NCBI RefSeq assembly: GCF_004307425.1
Contig: NZ_SEWZ01000005.1
Location: 34,162-98,161, forward strand
Origin: Aquirufa antheringensis
Lineage (GTDB): Bacteria; Bacteroidota; Bacteroidia; Cytophagales; Spirosomataceae
Length of the DNA: 64,000 bases
Reading direction: 5' to 3'
Shown: one piece after another, positions 24,643-32,261 of the stretch
How positions within the stretch are numbered: the stretch's first letter is position 1
Layout of the letters: each line of letters opens with the position of its first letter
Made by a program: the position numbers and the translations under genes
The notes under the pieces: generated by a model
The model's database searches: none
What the model saw: only the letters and a program-made list of their open reading frames with translations
Told to the model about the DNA's origin: nothing

Positions 24643-26316
24643 ATGAACTCTAGAAGAAAATTTTTACAAGGCGGAATACTGACGAGTGTGGCAGCGTTAA
24701 CGCCTGTAGGCTTACAAGCTAAAAATGCAGAGAATACTACTTTATCAACAAAATCAATCGCTGGATCTGGTCAAATAACAATTCTCCAAACCACGGATGT
24801 GCACTGTCAATTGCATGCGCATGATGAATTGTTTTGGGAAAATAATGAGTTGACCTTTCGCAAGGCTGGAGGATACCCCCATATGGCCACCGCTTTACAG
24901 AAATTAAAGGAGAAAAATCCTCAGAATACCATCACGCTCGACACGGGAGACATGTTCCAAGGAAGTATGCTCTCTGTGAAAACAACGGGGCAGGCATTCG
25001 TTCCTTTGTTAAATGCGATGGATTATGATCTGTATTTACCAGGAAACTGGGAGGTTGTTTATTATAAAAAGAATATGCAGAAATTATTGGGTGGTTTATT
25101 AGCTCCCAAAATTTGCGCGAACATGTACCACGATTTAGGTGATGGAAAGAAAGGTGAACTGATCTTTCAACCCTACCAAATCATGCACCGCATGGGAATA
25201 AAGATCGGCTTCTTGGGCTATACAGACCCTTTAGTTCCTTTACGTCAATCCCCTTTGTATTCAAAAGGAATTATTTATACCAAACCAGAGGATAATCTGA
25301 AAGAATACGTGACGCTTTTGCGCGAGCAAGAGCAATGTGACTTTGTGATTATCTTATCTCACTTGGGTTTATCTCAGCAAATTGCCTTGGGCAATCATCC
25401 CGATTGCCAGGGAGTAGACTATATTTTTGGGGCAGATACGCATGAAAGGGTTCGTAAACCGATTCAAGCGGAATACACGAAGATTGTGGAGCCAGGAGCC
25501 TTTGGTTCGTTTATTGGCAAACTCGATATTCAAGTTAAGGATGGTAAAGTCCTAGGTTCTACCTATGAATTAGTGGAAGTCGATCCCATCAAATACCCCG
25601 CCGATCCAGCGATCAAAGCTTTAGTTCAAGACTTAGAGAAGCCGTACAAGGAAGAAATTAATAAAGTATTGGGCTATAGCACGGTCCCTCTTTACCGCAA
25701 CTTTGTGGTAGAGAATACCATCGATACGATGATTGTAGATGCTTTAAAATGGAAAGTAAATGCGGATGTTGTTCTATCCAATGGATTCCGTTTTTGCCCT
25801 CCACGCGTCCCAGGAAAAGATGGGAAAGTAGCGATTACGGAGGGCTATTTATACGATATGTTACCGGTGGATAGTACTATCCGTACAGCGAAAGCATCTG
25901 GGCAACAGATTTTAGATTGGTTAGAAAAAGAGATGCAGAATGTGTTTGCCCAGGATGCTTCCAAACGTTTTGGTGGCTGGCTTATCCGTTTTAAAGGAAT
26001 GCAAGTCGAATTCAAAGCTTTTGAGCGAGTAGGACATCGTGTACAAAAAGTGACCATTGCGGGCGCTGAATTAGATAAAAACCGGCTGTATACCTTGTGC
26101 GCTTGTGAGCGTGATGGCGATCCAGAAGATATGCTGTGCCGTATGAAAGGAGTAAAAGAGGCAACTAATACGGCCTATACTTTACACTCGATGATGAAGG
26201 AGTACTTAGCAAAATTCTCTCCCGTTACACCCATCTTACGCCACGATGCGAAGATATTAGACGGGCCACAAGATTTGTTGAGTCAAGTGACTGGGGTGGA
26301 TTATACGTTTAGATAG
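24643..26316 (+). CDS. SoxB-like sulfate thiohydrolase (5'-nucleotidase superfamily)
   Basis: A 557-residue exported metallophosphatase-fold protein. The start RRKFLQGG is a TAT-like signal. Metal motifs: TTDVHCQ (Asp52, His54), LDTGDMFQG (Asp100, Asp103), GNWEVVY at 134-140, LSHLG and GADTHER. The GNWE sequence, with Trp where 5'-nucleotidases have His, parallels the G-H-W-E of SoxB, and SNGFRF parallels SPGFRW. SoxB releases sulfate from a cysteine-S-thiosulfonate on SoxY. No SoxYZ or SoxXA is seen in this window, so the partner is unclear. A 5'-nucleotidase role cannot be excluded. Confidence 0.78.
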   Translation: MNSRRKFLQGGILTSVAALTPVGLQAKNAENTTLSTKSIAGSGQITILQTTDVHCQLHAHDELFWENNELTFRKAGGYPHMATALQKLKEKNPQNTITLDTGDMFQGSMLSVKTTGQAFVPLLNAMDYDLYLPGNWEVVYYKKNMQKLLGGLLAPKICANMYHDLGDGKKGELIFQPYQIMHRMGIKIGFLGYTDPLVPLRQSPLYSKGIIYTKPEDNLKEYVTLLREQEQCDFVIILSHLGLSQQIALGNHPDCQGVDYIFGADTHERVRKPIQAEYTKIVEPGAFGSFIGKLDIQVKDGKVLGSTYELVEVDPIKYPADPAIKALVQDLEKPYKEEINKVLGYSTVPLYRNFVVENTIDTMIVDALKWKVNADVVLSNGFRFCPPRVPGKDGKVAITEGYLYDMLPVDSTIRTAKASGQQILDWLEKEMQNVFAQDASKRFGGWLIRFKGMQVEFKAFERVGHRVQKVTIAGAELDKNRLYTLCACERDGDPEDMLCRMKGVKEATNTAYTLHSMMKEYLAKFSPVTPILRHDAKILDGPQDLLSQVTGVDYTFR

Positions 26317-26498
26317 GAGAGTAGAGAATATAGAGTAGAGAGTATAGATTATAGAGTAGAGATAGGGTGTTGATTAGGTTCGGCATCCTATTTTTGTGTT
26401 TAAGGGACATAAAAAAAGCTAGCATGCAGTTTGTGCTGATGCTAGCTTTTGAATTTGAGTGAAGTATCTCTACTCTATAATCTATACTCTCGTATCTC
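26317..26498. repeat. AGAGTATAGAG repeats as 27-bp inverted arms around a terminator
   Basis: Perfect 27-base arms lie at 26338-26364 and 26465-26491. Both are built of the AGAGTATAGATTATAGAG words. The left block starts at the stop codon of the SoxB-like gene. The right block reaches to within eight bases of the convergent permease stop. A separate hairpin terminator lies inside. Confidence 0.85.
26411..26450. terminator. Bidirectional hairpin terminator
   Basis: AAAAGCTAGCAT (26414-26425) pairs with ATGCTAGCTTTT (26439-26450) across a 13-base loop that itself holds GCA...TGC. A and T runs flank the stem. It serves two convergent genes. Confidence 0.9.
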
Positions 26499-27008
26499 CT
26501 AATGCGGCAATTGATCTCTGAACTTACCATATACCCAAGTTCCCGCCGTTGCACTAAGAATAACGACTAGAATGACGATGGCACCTGAACCTACTTGTGC
26601 GAAAAGAGGACCTGGGCAAGCTCCAGTTAAAGCCCATCCTAGACCAAAAGTTAAGCCACCTATGATTTGGCCCTTATTAAACTTCTTGTCCGTAAAAGTA
26701 ATTTCCTCTCCGTGTATGGTTTTAACCTTGAATTTCTTGATTAAAAATACAGAGATAGCTCCTACCACTACAGCCGTTCCGATCACCCCGTACATGTGGA
26801 AGCTTTGAAGGCGGAACATTTCTTGAATTCTGAACCAAGAGATGATTTCTGCTTTAATGAATACAATGCCAAAAATAACGCCAACTAGGCTATATTTTAG
26901 GTTATAGTACCAAGGGTGCTTTAATTCCGATTCATTTACACACATGGTGTCTAATGAACGTACTTCAAAATCAGCTGGATTTGTGTGTTGATTTGTCTTA
27001 TTTTCCAT
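26499..27008 (-). CDS. YeeE/YedE-family permease subunit (second of a pair)
   Basis: A 169-residue membrane protein with four hydrophobic segments and the family's G-W-A-L-T-G-A-C-P-G-P motif near residue 130. YeeE/YedE proteins import thiosulfate or other sulfur compounds, with cysteines handing sulfur through the channel. It starts five bases after the stop of its partner gene, and the two half-size proteins probably form one transporter. It is the last gene of the large sulfur operon. Confidence 0.87.
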   Translation of the reverse strand: MENKTNQHTNPADFEVRSLDTMCVNESELKHPWYYNLKYSLVGVIFGIVFIKAEIISWFRIQEMFRLQSFHMYGVIGTAVVVGAISVFLIKKFKVKTIHGEEITFTDKKFNKGQIIGGLTFGLGWALTGACPGPLFAQVGSGAIVILVVILSATAGTWVYGKFRDQLPH

Positions 27009-27013
27009 GGGTA

Positions 27014-27574
27014 TTATAAGTGTAAGATGAAGGGTAAAATGAAATTAGCCATAATAAAACCACCTATCATAAAGCAGATGGTAGCCACTAATGAGGGCCA
27101 CTGTAAGTCAGATAGACCCATAATCGCATGTCCAGAAGTACATCCGCCTGCGTAACGCGCACCGAATCCAACTAGAAATCCGCCGCCTACCATCATAACT
27201 AGGCCACGAACAGTAAATAAGGATTCAAAAGAAAATAATTGGGCAGGTACCATGCCTGAGAAGTCCGTAATGCCATAACTCGCTAATTCCTGAGCTAAAT
27301 CTGGATGTACAATAACGGCATCTCCTGATCCTAAATAAAGTGTTGAGATAATACCACCCACTAGAATACCTCCTACGAAGAAGAAATTCCAGGTTTCTTT
27401 TCTCCAATCATACTTGAAGAATGGGATATTGCTGGGTAAGCAGACAGCGCAGGCGTGACGTAAATTCGCTGAAATGCCAAAGTGCTTGTTGCCTAAAATC
27501 AATAAGGCCGGAACGATAAGTCCGATAATAATTCCTGCCGTGTACCAAGGCCAGGGTTGGGTAATTGTTTCCAT
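27014..27574 (-). CDS. YeeE/YedE-family permease subunit (first of a pair)
   Basis: A 186-residue membrane protein with about five hydrophobic segments. The signature G-F-G-A-R-Y-A-G-G-C-T-S-G-H lies near residue 143, with the Cys thought to relay sulfur. A second cysteine pair is in HACAVCLPS. A composite repeat separates it from the upstream DUF6132 gene, but all genes point the same way. Confidence 0.88.
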   Translation of the reverse strand: METITQPWPWYTAGIIIGLIVPALLILGNKHFGISANLRHACAVCLPSNIPFFKYDWRKETWNFFFVGGILVGGIISTLYLGSGDAVIVHPDLAQELASYGITDFSGMVPAQLFSFESLFTVRGLVMMVGGGFLVGFGARYAGGCTSGHAIMGLSDLQWPSLVATICFMIGGFIMANFILPFILHL

Positions 27575-27584
27575 TGTAAGGGTA

Positions 27585-27741
27585 TTTAATTGTTAGTAAT
27601 CAGTATTCAGTGAGCAGTGGGCAGTAGTCAGTGGCCAGTAGTCAGTCCGGAGGGAAATAGTCCGGAGGAAAAATTCAGCATTTACCATTTACCACTTACC
27701 ATTCACCATCTCTATTCTTTGTGCTTTATTCTTTGTGCTCT
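27585..27741. repeat. Complete composite repeat (reverse order) overlapping a gene end
   Basis: Order: TAGTAATCAGTATTCAGTGAG words (27593-27640), GTCCGGAGGGAAA twice (27637-27672), CATTTACCATT words (27675-27708), then TCTCTATTCTTTGTGCTTTATTC words (27708-27741). This is the reverse complement of the 15464 element. The final module encodes the C-terminus of the DUF6132 protein. Confidence 0.88.
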
Positions 27742-27930
27742 AAATCCTGCCATCGTCCCCGTTACAAAATAAGCTAAAACGGCGAAATAAATAATGCTAT
27801 TCAGGGGCTTACTGGTAATGGGGCAGGTGCCCGTAACACAACCAATTTCTTTCCAGTAGAAATATCCGGCAATTCCGCCCAAAAGTCCACCCAAGATCTG
27901 CCAACTCTTATTTTGAAAGAACTTCTTCAT
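27712..27930 (-). CDS. DUF6132-type small membrane protein
   Basis: A 72-residue protein with two membrane segments and the phrase EIGCVTGTCPITSKP, in which a C-x4-C pair faces one side. This resembles DUF6132 proteins encoded with rhodanese and YeeE genes. ATG 27930 overlaps the end of the DUF2892 gene by 23 bases. The C-terminal RAQRIKHKE and its stop are written by the AAAGAATAAAGCACAAAG repeat module, so the natural end was probably replaced. Confidence 0.7.
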   Translation of the reverse strand: MKKFFQNKSWQILGGLLGGIAGYFYWKEIGCVTGTCPITSKPLNSIIYFAVLAYFVTGTMAGFRAQRIKHKE

Positions 27931-28150
27931 AATCAACGTCATCTGAATGAGTGGTTTTAGTGCGAGAGGTAGGTACACCACAACCTTGTGCGCCACAGCC
28001 TAGATTGAATAAGGCCATGCCTACAAGTACGGTGCCCATGATGCCAATCAGTACATCTGATGCACGAATAGCTTCAACAAGCGCATATCCACCTATGACT
28101 AGGCGGATAATGCGCATGAAACCCCAATTTTGTGTTAGGCTAGCTAGCAT
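27908..28150 (-). CDS. DUF2892-type small membrane protein
   Basis: An 80-residue protein with two membrane segments and a Cys-rich turn FNLGCGAQGCGVP. It matches the inner-membrane DUF2892 (YgaP-like) type often encoded beside or fused to rhodaneses. It starts one base after the rhodanese stop. A role in membrane-linked sulfur transfer is inferred from context. Confidence 0.78.
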   Translation of the reverse strand: MLASLTQNWGFMRIIRLVIGGYALVEAIRASDVLIGIMGTVLVGMALFNLGCGAQGCGVPTSRTKTTHSDDVDYEEVLSK

Positions 28151-28151
28151 A

Positions 28152-28424
28152 TTAGTTTTGGTAAATTAACATATCCTGTAATCCTCCGCCATTATACACC
28201 TCAGAGAGACCTGCTTGCTTTAACAAGTTCATCGCCATACCTGAACGATTACCGCTTCTGCAGTAAACGACAATGGGGCCGTTCATTGCTTTGAATTCAT
28301 CTAATCGTAAGGGAATAATACCCAGAGGAATATTGATCGCGCCTTTATAGTGGCCACCAGCAAATTCACCTGTTTCTCTGACATCAACAACCGTAGTTGC
28401 TGGATTTGATAATAAATCTTCCAT
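28152..28424 (-). CDS. Single-domain rhodanese
   Basis: A 90-residue sulfurtransferase with VVDVRETGEFAGGHYKGAINIP and active loop YCRSGNRSG. ATG 28424 lies two bases after the stop of the MBL-rhodanese gene; the longer frame overlaps that gene. It is the third gene of the operon from promoter E. Confidence 0.9.
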   Translation of the reverse strand: MEDLLSNPATTVVDVRETGEFAGGHYKGAINIPLGIIPLRLDEFKAMNGPIVVYCRSGNRSGMAMNLLKQAGLSEVYNGGGLQDMLIYQN

Positions 28425-28426
28425 GA

Positions 28427-29845
28427 TTATAAAAGGGTTGAAGGACATACATAATCAGACACTTGGAACTTACCTGACTCCTTGATCGCCTTGAAGCCAC
28501 CATTAATATCAATTAAGTTATCGTATCCACGAGCTCTTAGGGTAGAGTTGAAAATCATCGAACGGTAACCACCTGCGCAGTGCACAAAGTAAGTCTTGTT
28601 TTTGTCGATTTTCAACATGCTATCATTGATGAAATCCAAAGGAGCATTTTCTACATCAATCACGTGCTCAGATAAATATTCTGAATTCTTACGAACGTCG
28701 ATGATTTCACCTTCGCCTGCTTGTACGCGTTTGAATGCTTCAGCTGGTTCGATAGATTCGATTTGGTCAAACTCCTTACCTGCAGCTTTCCAAGACGCAA
28801 ATCCACCTTTTAGATAGCCAATCGTGAAGTCATAACCCACACGCGCTAAACGTGTAATTACTTCTTCCTCGCGTCCCTCATCAGTGACTAACAAGATTTC
28901 TTGTTTGATGTCTGGAATCATAGCACCTACCCATGGAGCAAAAGATCCATCGATACCGATGTTAATCGAGTTAGGTACGAATCCAGCTGCGAAAGTTTGA
29001 GGATCACGTGTATCTAAGATTAACGCGCTCGTTTCGTTAGCTGCTGCTTCAAATCCTTCTGGACTTAAGGCATGTTGGCCGCGCTCTAATACTTTGTCAA
29101 TTGAATCATATCCTTGAATATTCATCAAAACGTTCAAAGGGAAATAAGCTGGAGGTGCAACTAATCCTGTTAAAACCTCTTTTTTGAATGCTTCTCTTGT
29201 TAAAGCTGGATTCAATGCATAGTTGGTCTTCTTTTGGTTGCCCAATGTATCCGTTGTCTCTTTGCTCATGTTTTTACCGCATGCAGAACCCGCACCGTGC
29301 GCAGGATAGACGATGATATCATCTGCTAAAGGCATGATTTTGTTACGTAATGAATCGAATAAATGACCCGCTAAGATATCTTCTGTTAAGTCAGCCTTCA
29401 CTTTTTGTGCCAAATCTGGACGACCTACATCACCGATGAATAAGGTGTCACCAGAGAACAAACTAGTCTCCTTGCCATTTTCATCGATCAAAAGGAAACA
29501 AGTGGATTCCATCGTGTGACCAGGTGTGTGAATCACACGGATGGTCGCATTTCCTAATGGGAATTCTTGGCCATCTGTCGCCGTGATACATTCGAATTGA
29601 CAAGCAGCGTTTGGACCGTAAACGATAGGAGCGCCTGTTTTGGCAGATAAGTCAATGTGACCAGAAACGAAGTCAGCATGGAAGTGAGTTTCGAATACAT
29701 ACTTGATTTTAGCTCCGTTACGCTCTGCTTTCTCGATATAAGGTTGTACTTCACGAAGTGGATCGATAATCGCTGCTTCTCCGTTGTTCTCGATGTAATA
29801 AGCACCTTGTGCTAAACATCCAGTGTAAATTTGTTCTACTTTCAT
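28427..29845 (-). CDS. Persulfide dioxygenase-like MBL fold fused to two rhodanese domains
   Basis: A 472-residue protein. Residues 1-240 are an ETHE1-like metallo-beta-lactamase fold with THFHADF (His54, His56, Asp58), HTPGH (His110) and SGDTLF (Asp133). These enzymes oxidise glutathione or protein persulfide to sulfite. Residues 260-365 form a rhodanese with no active cysteine (LLVTDEGREEE). Residues 370-465 form a second one with an intact loop VHCAGGYRS. Sulfite made here would be exported by the TauE gene upstream. ATG 29845 is the start of the fold. Confidence 0.92.
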   Translation of the reverse strand: MKVEQIYTGCLAQGAYYIENNGEAAIIDPLREVQPYIEKAERNGAKIKYVFETHFHADFVSGHIDLSAKTGAPIVYGPNAACQFECITATDGQEFPLGNATIRVIHTPGHTMESTCFLLIDENGKETSLFSGDTLFIGDVGRPDLAQKVKADLTEDILAGHLFDSLRNKIMPLADDIIVYPAHGAGSACGKNMSKETTDTLGNQKKTNYALNPALTREAFKKEVLTGLVAPPAYFPLNVLMNIQGYDSIDKVLERGQHALSPEGFEAAANETSALILDTRDPQTFAAGFVPNSINIGIDGSFAPWVGAMIPDIKQEILLVTDEGREEEVITRLARVGYDFTIGYLKGGFASWKAAGKEFDQIESIEPAEAFKRVQAGEGEIIDVRKNSEYLSEHVIDVENAPLDFINDSMLKIDKNKTYFVHCAGGYRSMIFNSTLRARGYDNLIDINGGFKAIKESGKFQVSDYVCPSTLL

Positions 29846-29877
29846 TTTCGTAATTATTATGCTGTGAATGTGTTTAT

Positions 29878-30699
29878 TTATTTTAATGGGAAGGCTAATT
29901 GCTGGATCAGGATATAGATACCCATCACTAAAACAAACCATCCAAAACCTACTTTTAATTTATTTCCGTCTACTTTTTTACTAATGATATCGCCTAAGAA
30001 AATACCTACAATAGCAAGACCTGTAACGATTAACAATAAGTTCCAATCGATGACTTGGTGACCTAAATCTCCTGTAAATCCGATTAATGATTTAGCGGCG
30101 ATGATCAATAGGGAAGTCCCTACTGCTTGTTTCATAGATAATTTAGAAAGCATGACTAAGGCTGGTATGATTAAGAATCCTCCGCCAGCACCTACTAAGC
30201 CGGTTAATGTACCTACTACAGCTCCTTCTAATAGGATCATTGGGTAGTTGAACACTTGCTCTTCTTCTACGTAAGTACCTAATTTTTCCTTTTCACACTG
30301 TTCGCATTTACCGCGAATCATGGAGATGGAAGCCGCTACCATTAGGATGGCAAATAAAACCATCATTAAAATGGATTTAGTTACCACGAAGTCTCCTAGT
30401 GTGAATACCTCTGAGGGGATCAGAGGAACAATGAATTTTCTAGTGGCATAAACGGCTGCGATGGATGGGATACCGAAAATGACAGCCGTTTTTACGTTGA
30501 TTAAACCTTGCTTGTACTTAGGGAATGCGCCTACTAATGAACTAGCACCTACCACGAAAAGGGAATAAGCGGTTGCTAAAATGGGGTCAACTCCGAAAAG
30601 GTAAACTAATACGGGTACTGTTAAAATGGAACCACCACCGCCGATTAAGCCCAGTGAAATTCCGATAAGTAGGGAGGCGAAATAACCTATAATTTCCAT
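29878..30699 (-). CDS. TauE/SafE-family sulfite exporter
   Basis: A 273-residue membrane protein with about eight hydrophobic segments. The paired glycine-rich repeats SLGLIGGGGSILTVPVLVYL and TGLVGAGGGFLIIPALV define the TauE/SafE family, which exports sulfite, sulfoacetate and similar anions. A cytoplasmic loop holds CEQC. It is the first gene of a seven-gene minus-strand operon that runs to 26499. It is driven by promoter E. Confidence 0.9.
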   Translation of the reverse strand: MEIIGYFASLLIGISLGLIGGGGSILTVPVLVYLFGVDPILATAYSLFVVGASSLVGAFPKYKQGLINVKTAVIFGIPSIAAVYATRKFIVPLIPSEVFTLGDFVVTKSILMMVLFAILMVAASISMIRGKCEQCEKEKLGTYVEEEQVFNYPMILLEGAVVGTLTGLVGAGGGFLIIPALVMLSKLSMKQAVGTSLLIIAAKSLIGFTGDLGHQVIDWNLLLIVTGLAIVGIFLGDIISKKVDGNKLKVGFGWFVLVMGIYILIQQLAFPLK

Positions 30700-30725
30700 G
30701 CGTTTATTATTGTTTTTTGTTGATA

Positions 30726-30769
30726 CAAATTTGGAGCCATTTTTAGAGCTAATTCGTGATTTTTATCAC
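30726..30769 (-). promoter_or_regulatory. Regulated promoter E for the TauE-MBL-rhodanese-YeeE operon
   Basis: Operator CGTGA TTTTTA TCACA (core 30756-30769) with a -7 box CAAATTTG at 30726-30733, centre distance 33. The flanking GCTAATTC and TACAAATTT words are shared with promoter A, showing that the two promoters are closely alike. Confidence 0.75.
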
Positions 30770-30789
30770 AAGCCTAAAAAAAGTTTTCA

Positions 30790-32199
30790 TCAAAAGTGAA
30801 AGTTTAAAATCAGGTTATAATTGCTCATATTGACCTTATTGATGATGTATTTTTCATTCTGGTAGGTTTCTCCTTGGTTTGCTTTGTGAACATATAAAGC
30901 CTGGATGTCTACACCTTCTAAGAAATCAGTAAACTCATAGGTAAGATCTAGATTCAATTGCGTGTAGCTAGGCAAGCCATATTTGTTCAACATATAGTTC
31001 TTTACATCTGGTAGTTGAAAATAGCCATAGCTGAGGCTAGCCTTTAGAGGAGCTTTGGCAAAAGCATAATTGACTTTCCCTACGTAGGCATTCACATCCC
31101 CAAAACCTTCATTTCGTTCCCGAGGCATAAAAGTATAAAAAGGATCACGTCCCCATTCACGCGGCATTAAATAACGGCCTTCAGCGGTGATGCGTGTATA
31201 ATTAAGGGAAGTTTTCCAATTTCCGGTCTCATAACCTACCTTCGTACTAATCACACGTGAATGTTGATCAGGTGAAAAATAGGTTTTAGTAGGGTCTTCG
31301 TTTCCACCCTCGTTAACCGCGTGTTGTTGTGTGTATTGGACTCCAGCTACCCAAGCACCCCGTTTCAAATCCCATTGCAACATAGTCGTGTTGAATACAT
31401 TATCCACATACACATTCCAAAGCTTAAGCGAGTTGCCTTGAGGCAATTGGTGTGTGTATCCTAGAAGATAGACCCCATTGGATTCAATATTCCCTTTGTA
31501 ATTCCCTTTTGTCCCATTTACATTCGTGCCATTTGGGTAAATTCCAATAGACTCCCCTATACCATACCAATCCACCGTTCCGCGTGGAGAAATTTCATAC
31601 AAGTATCCTCCCTCTAGTTTATTCTTTTTCCCTGGGAAAATCTCGCCAAACAATCCGCCTACCTCCGTAGGGCGCATTCTTCCATCTTGTAAATTGATGA
31701 ATGGCGTATTAATGAGCTGTTTTCCTAAAGCAATGTGAGATTTTTTAAAGTTGTATTTCAGGTATAATTCTTCTAATCGATCTAAGTCGTGCTTGTTGGC
31801 TAAATTTTCCAGGTCGAATAGGGATGTTTCATAACGACTGACCGTTTGAGTGTAAGGGTCAATGTGGGTCATGTCGGATGAACCTACATTGTAGATAAAA
31901 TAACCACCTACTCCGAATTGAAATCCTCTAAAGGAAGCTGTTTCATAAAAAAGTCCACCACCCATTGCATTTGCATGGGCGTCGGTTAAATGATCTTGAT
32001 TCTCTGTGGCCATGAAAAAGTAGCGTAGATTACCGTGTACTTTTCCATGTTTAAAAGCGAATAATAAGGAAGTAGAATCCTCCGCGACACTTTTTTTACC
32101 TTTCCAAAGATGCGGAGGCGTATGAATTTCTTGGTGCTGAGCTACCAATGTAGCTGAAAATAAGAATAAGAATAGGATGAATAAGGCGTTTTTTTGCAT
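30790..32199 (-). CDS. OprD-type outer-membrane porin
   Basis: A 469-residue protein with a signal peptide (cleavage near LVAQ) and alternating aromatic strands through to a C-terminal NLILNFHF. Its opening region and the pattern of strands resemble OprD-family porins, used for small anions or acids. Promoter F sits just upstream, so it is likely the outer-membrane entry for the substrate of the sulfur regulon (for example thiosulfate or sulfide). The substrate is inferred. Confidence 0.75.
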   Translation of the reverse strand: MQKNALFILFLFLFSATLVAQHQEIHTPPHLWKGKKSVAEDSTSLLFAFKHGKVHGNLRYFFMATENQDHLTDAHANAMGGGLFYETASFRGFQFGVGGYFIYNVGSSDMTHIDPYTQTVSRYETSLFDLENLANKHDLDRLEELYLKYNFKKSHIALGKQLINTPFINLQDGRMRPTEVGGLFGEIFPGKKNKLEGGYLYEISPRGTVDWYGIGESIGIYPNGTNVNGTKGNYKGNIESNGVYLLGYTHQLPQGNSLKLWNVYVDNVFNTTMLQWDLKRGAWVAGVQYTQQHAVNEGGNEDPTKTYFSPDQHSRVISTKVGYETGNWKTSLNYTRITAEGRYLMPREWGRDPFYTFMPRERNEGFGDVNAYVGKVNYAFAKAPLKASLSYGYFQLPDVKNYMLNKYGLPSYTQLNLDLTYEFTDFLEGVDIQALYVHKANQGETYQNEKYIINKVNMSNYNLILNFHF

Positions 32200-32218
32200 G
32201 CTTTTGTATTTAGGCCTG

Positions 32219-32261
32219 CAAATTGCCGCTAAAATGGGACTTAGTCCGTGATGAAAATCAC
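32219..32261 (-). promoter_or_regulatory. Regulated promoter F for the porin
   Basis: Operator CGTGA TGAAAA TCACA (core 32248-32261). On the minus strand the TTTG of the -7 element is the complement of 32219-32222, one base closer than in the other five. The operator overlaps the last codons of the Crp/Fnr gene. Confidence 0.65.
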
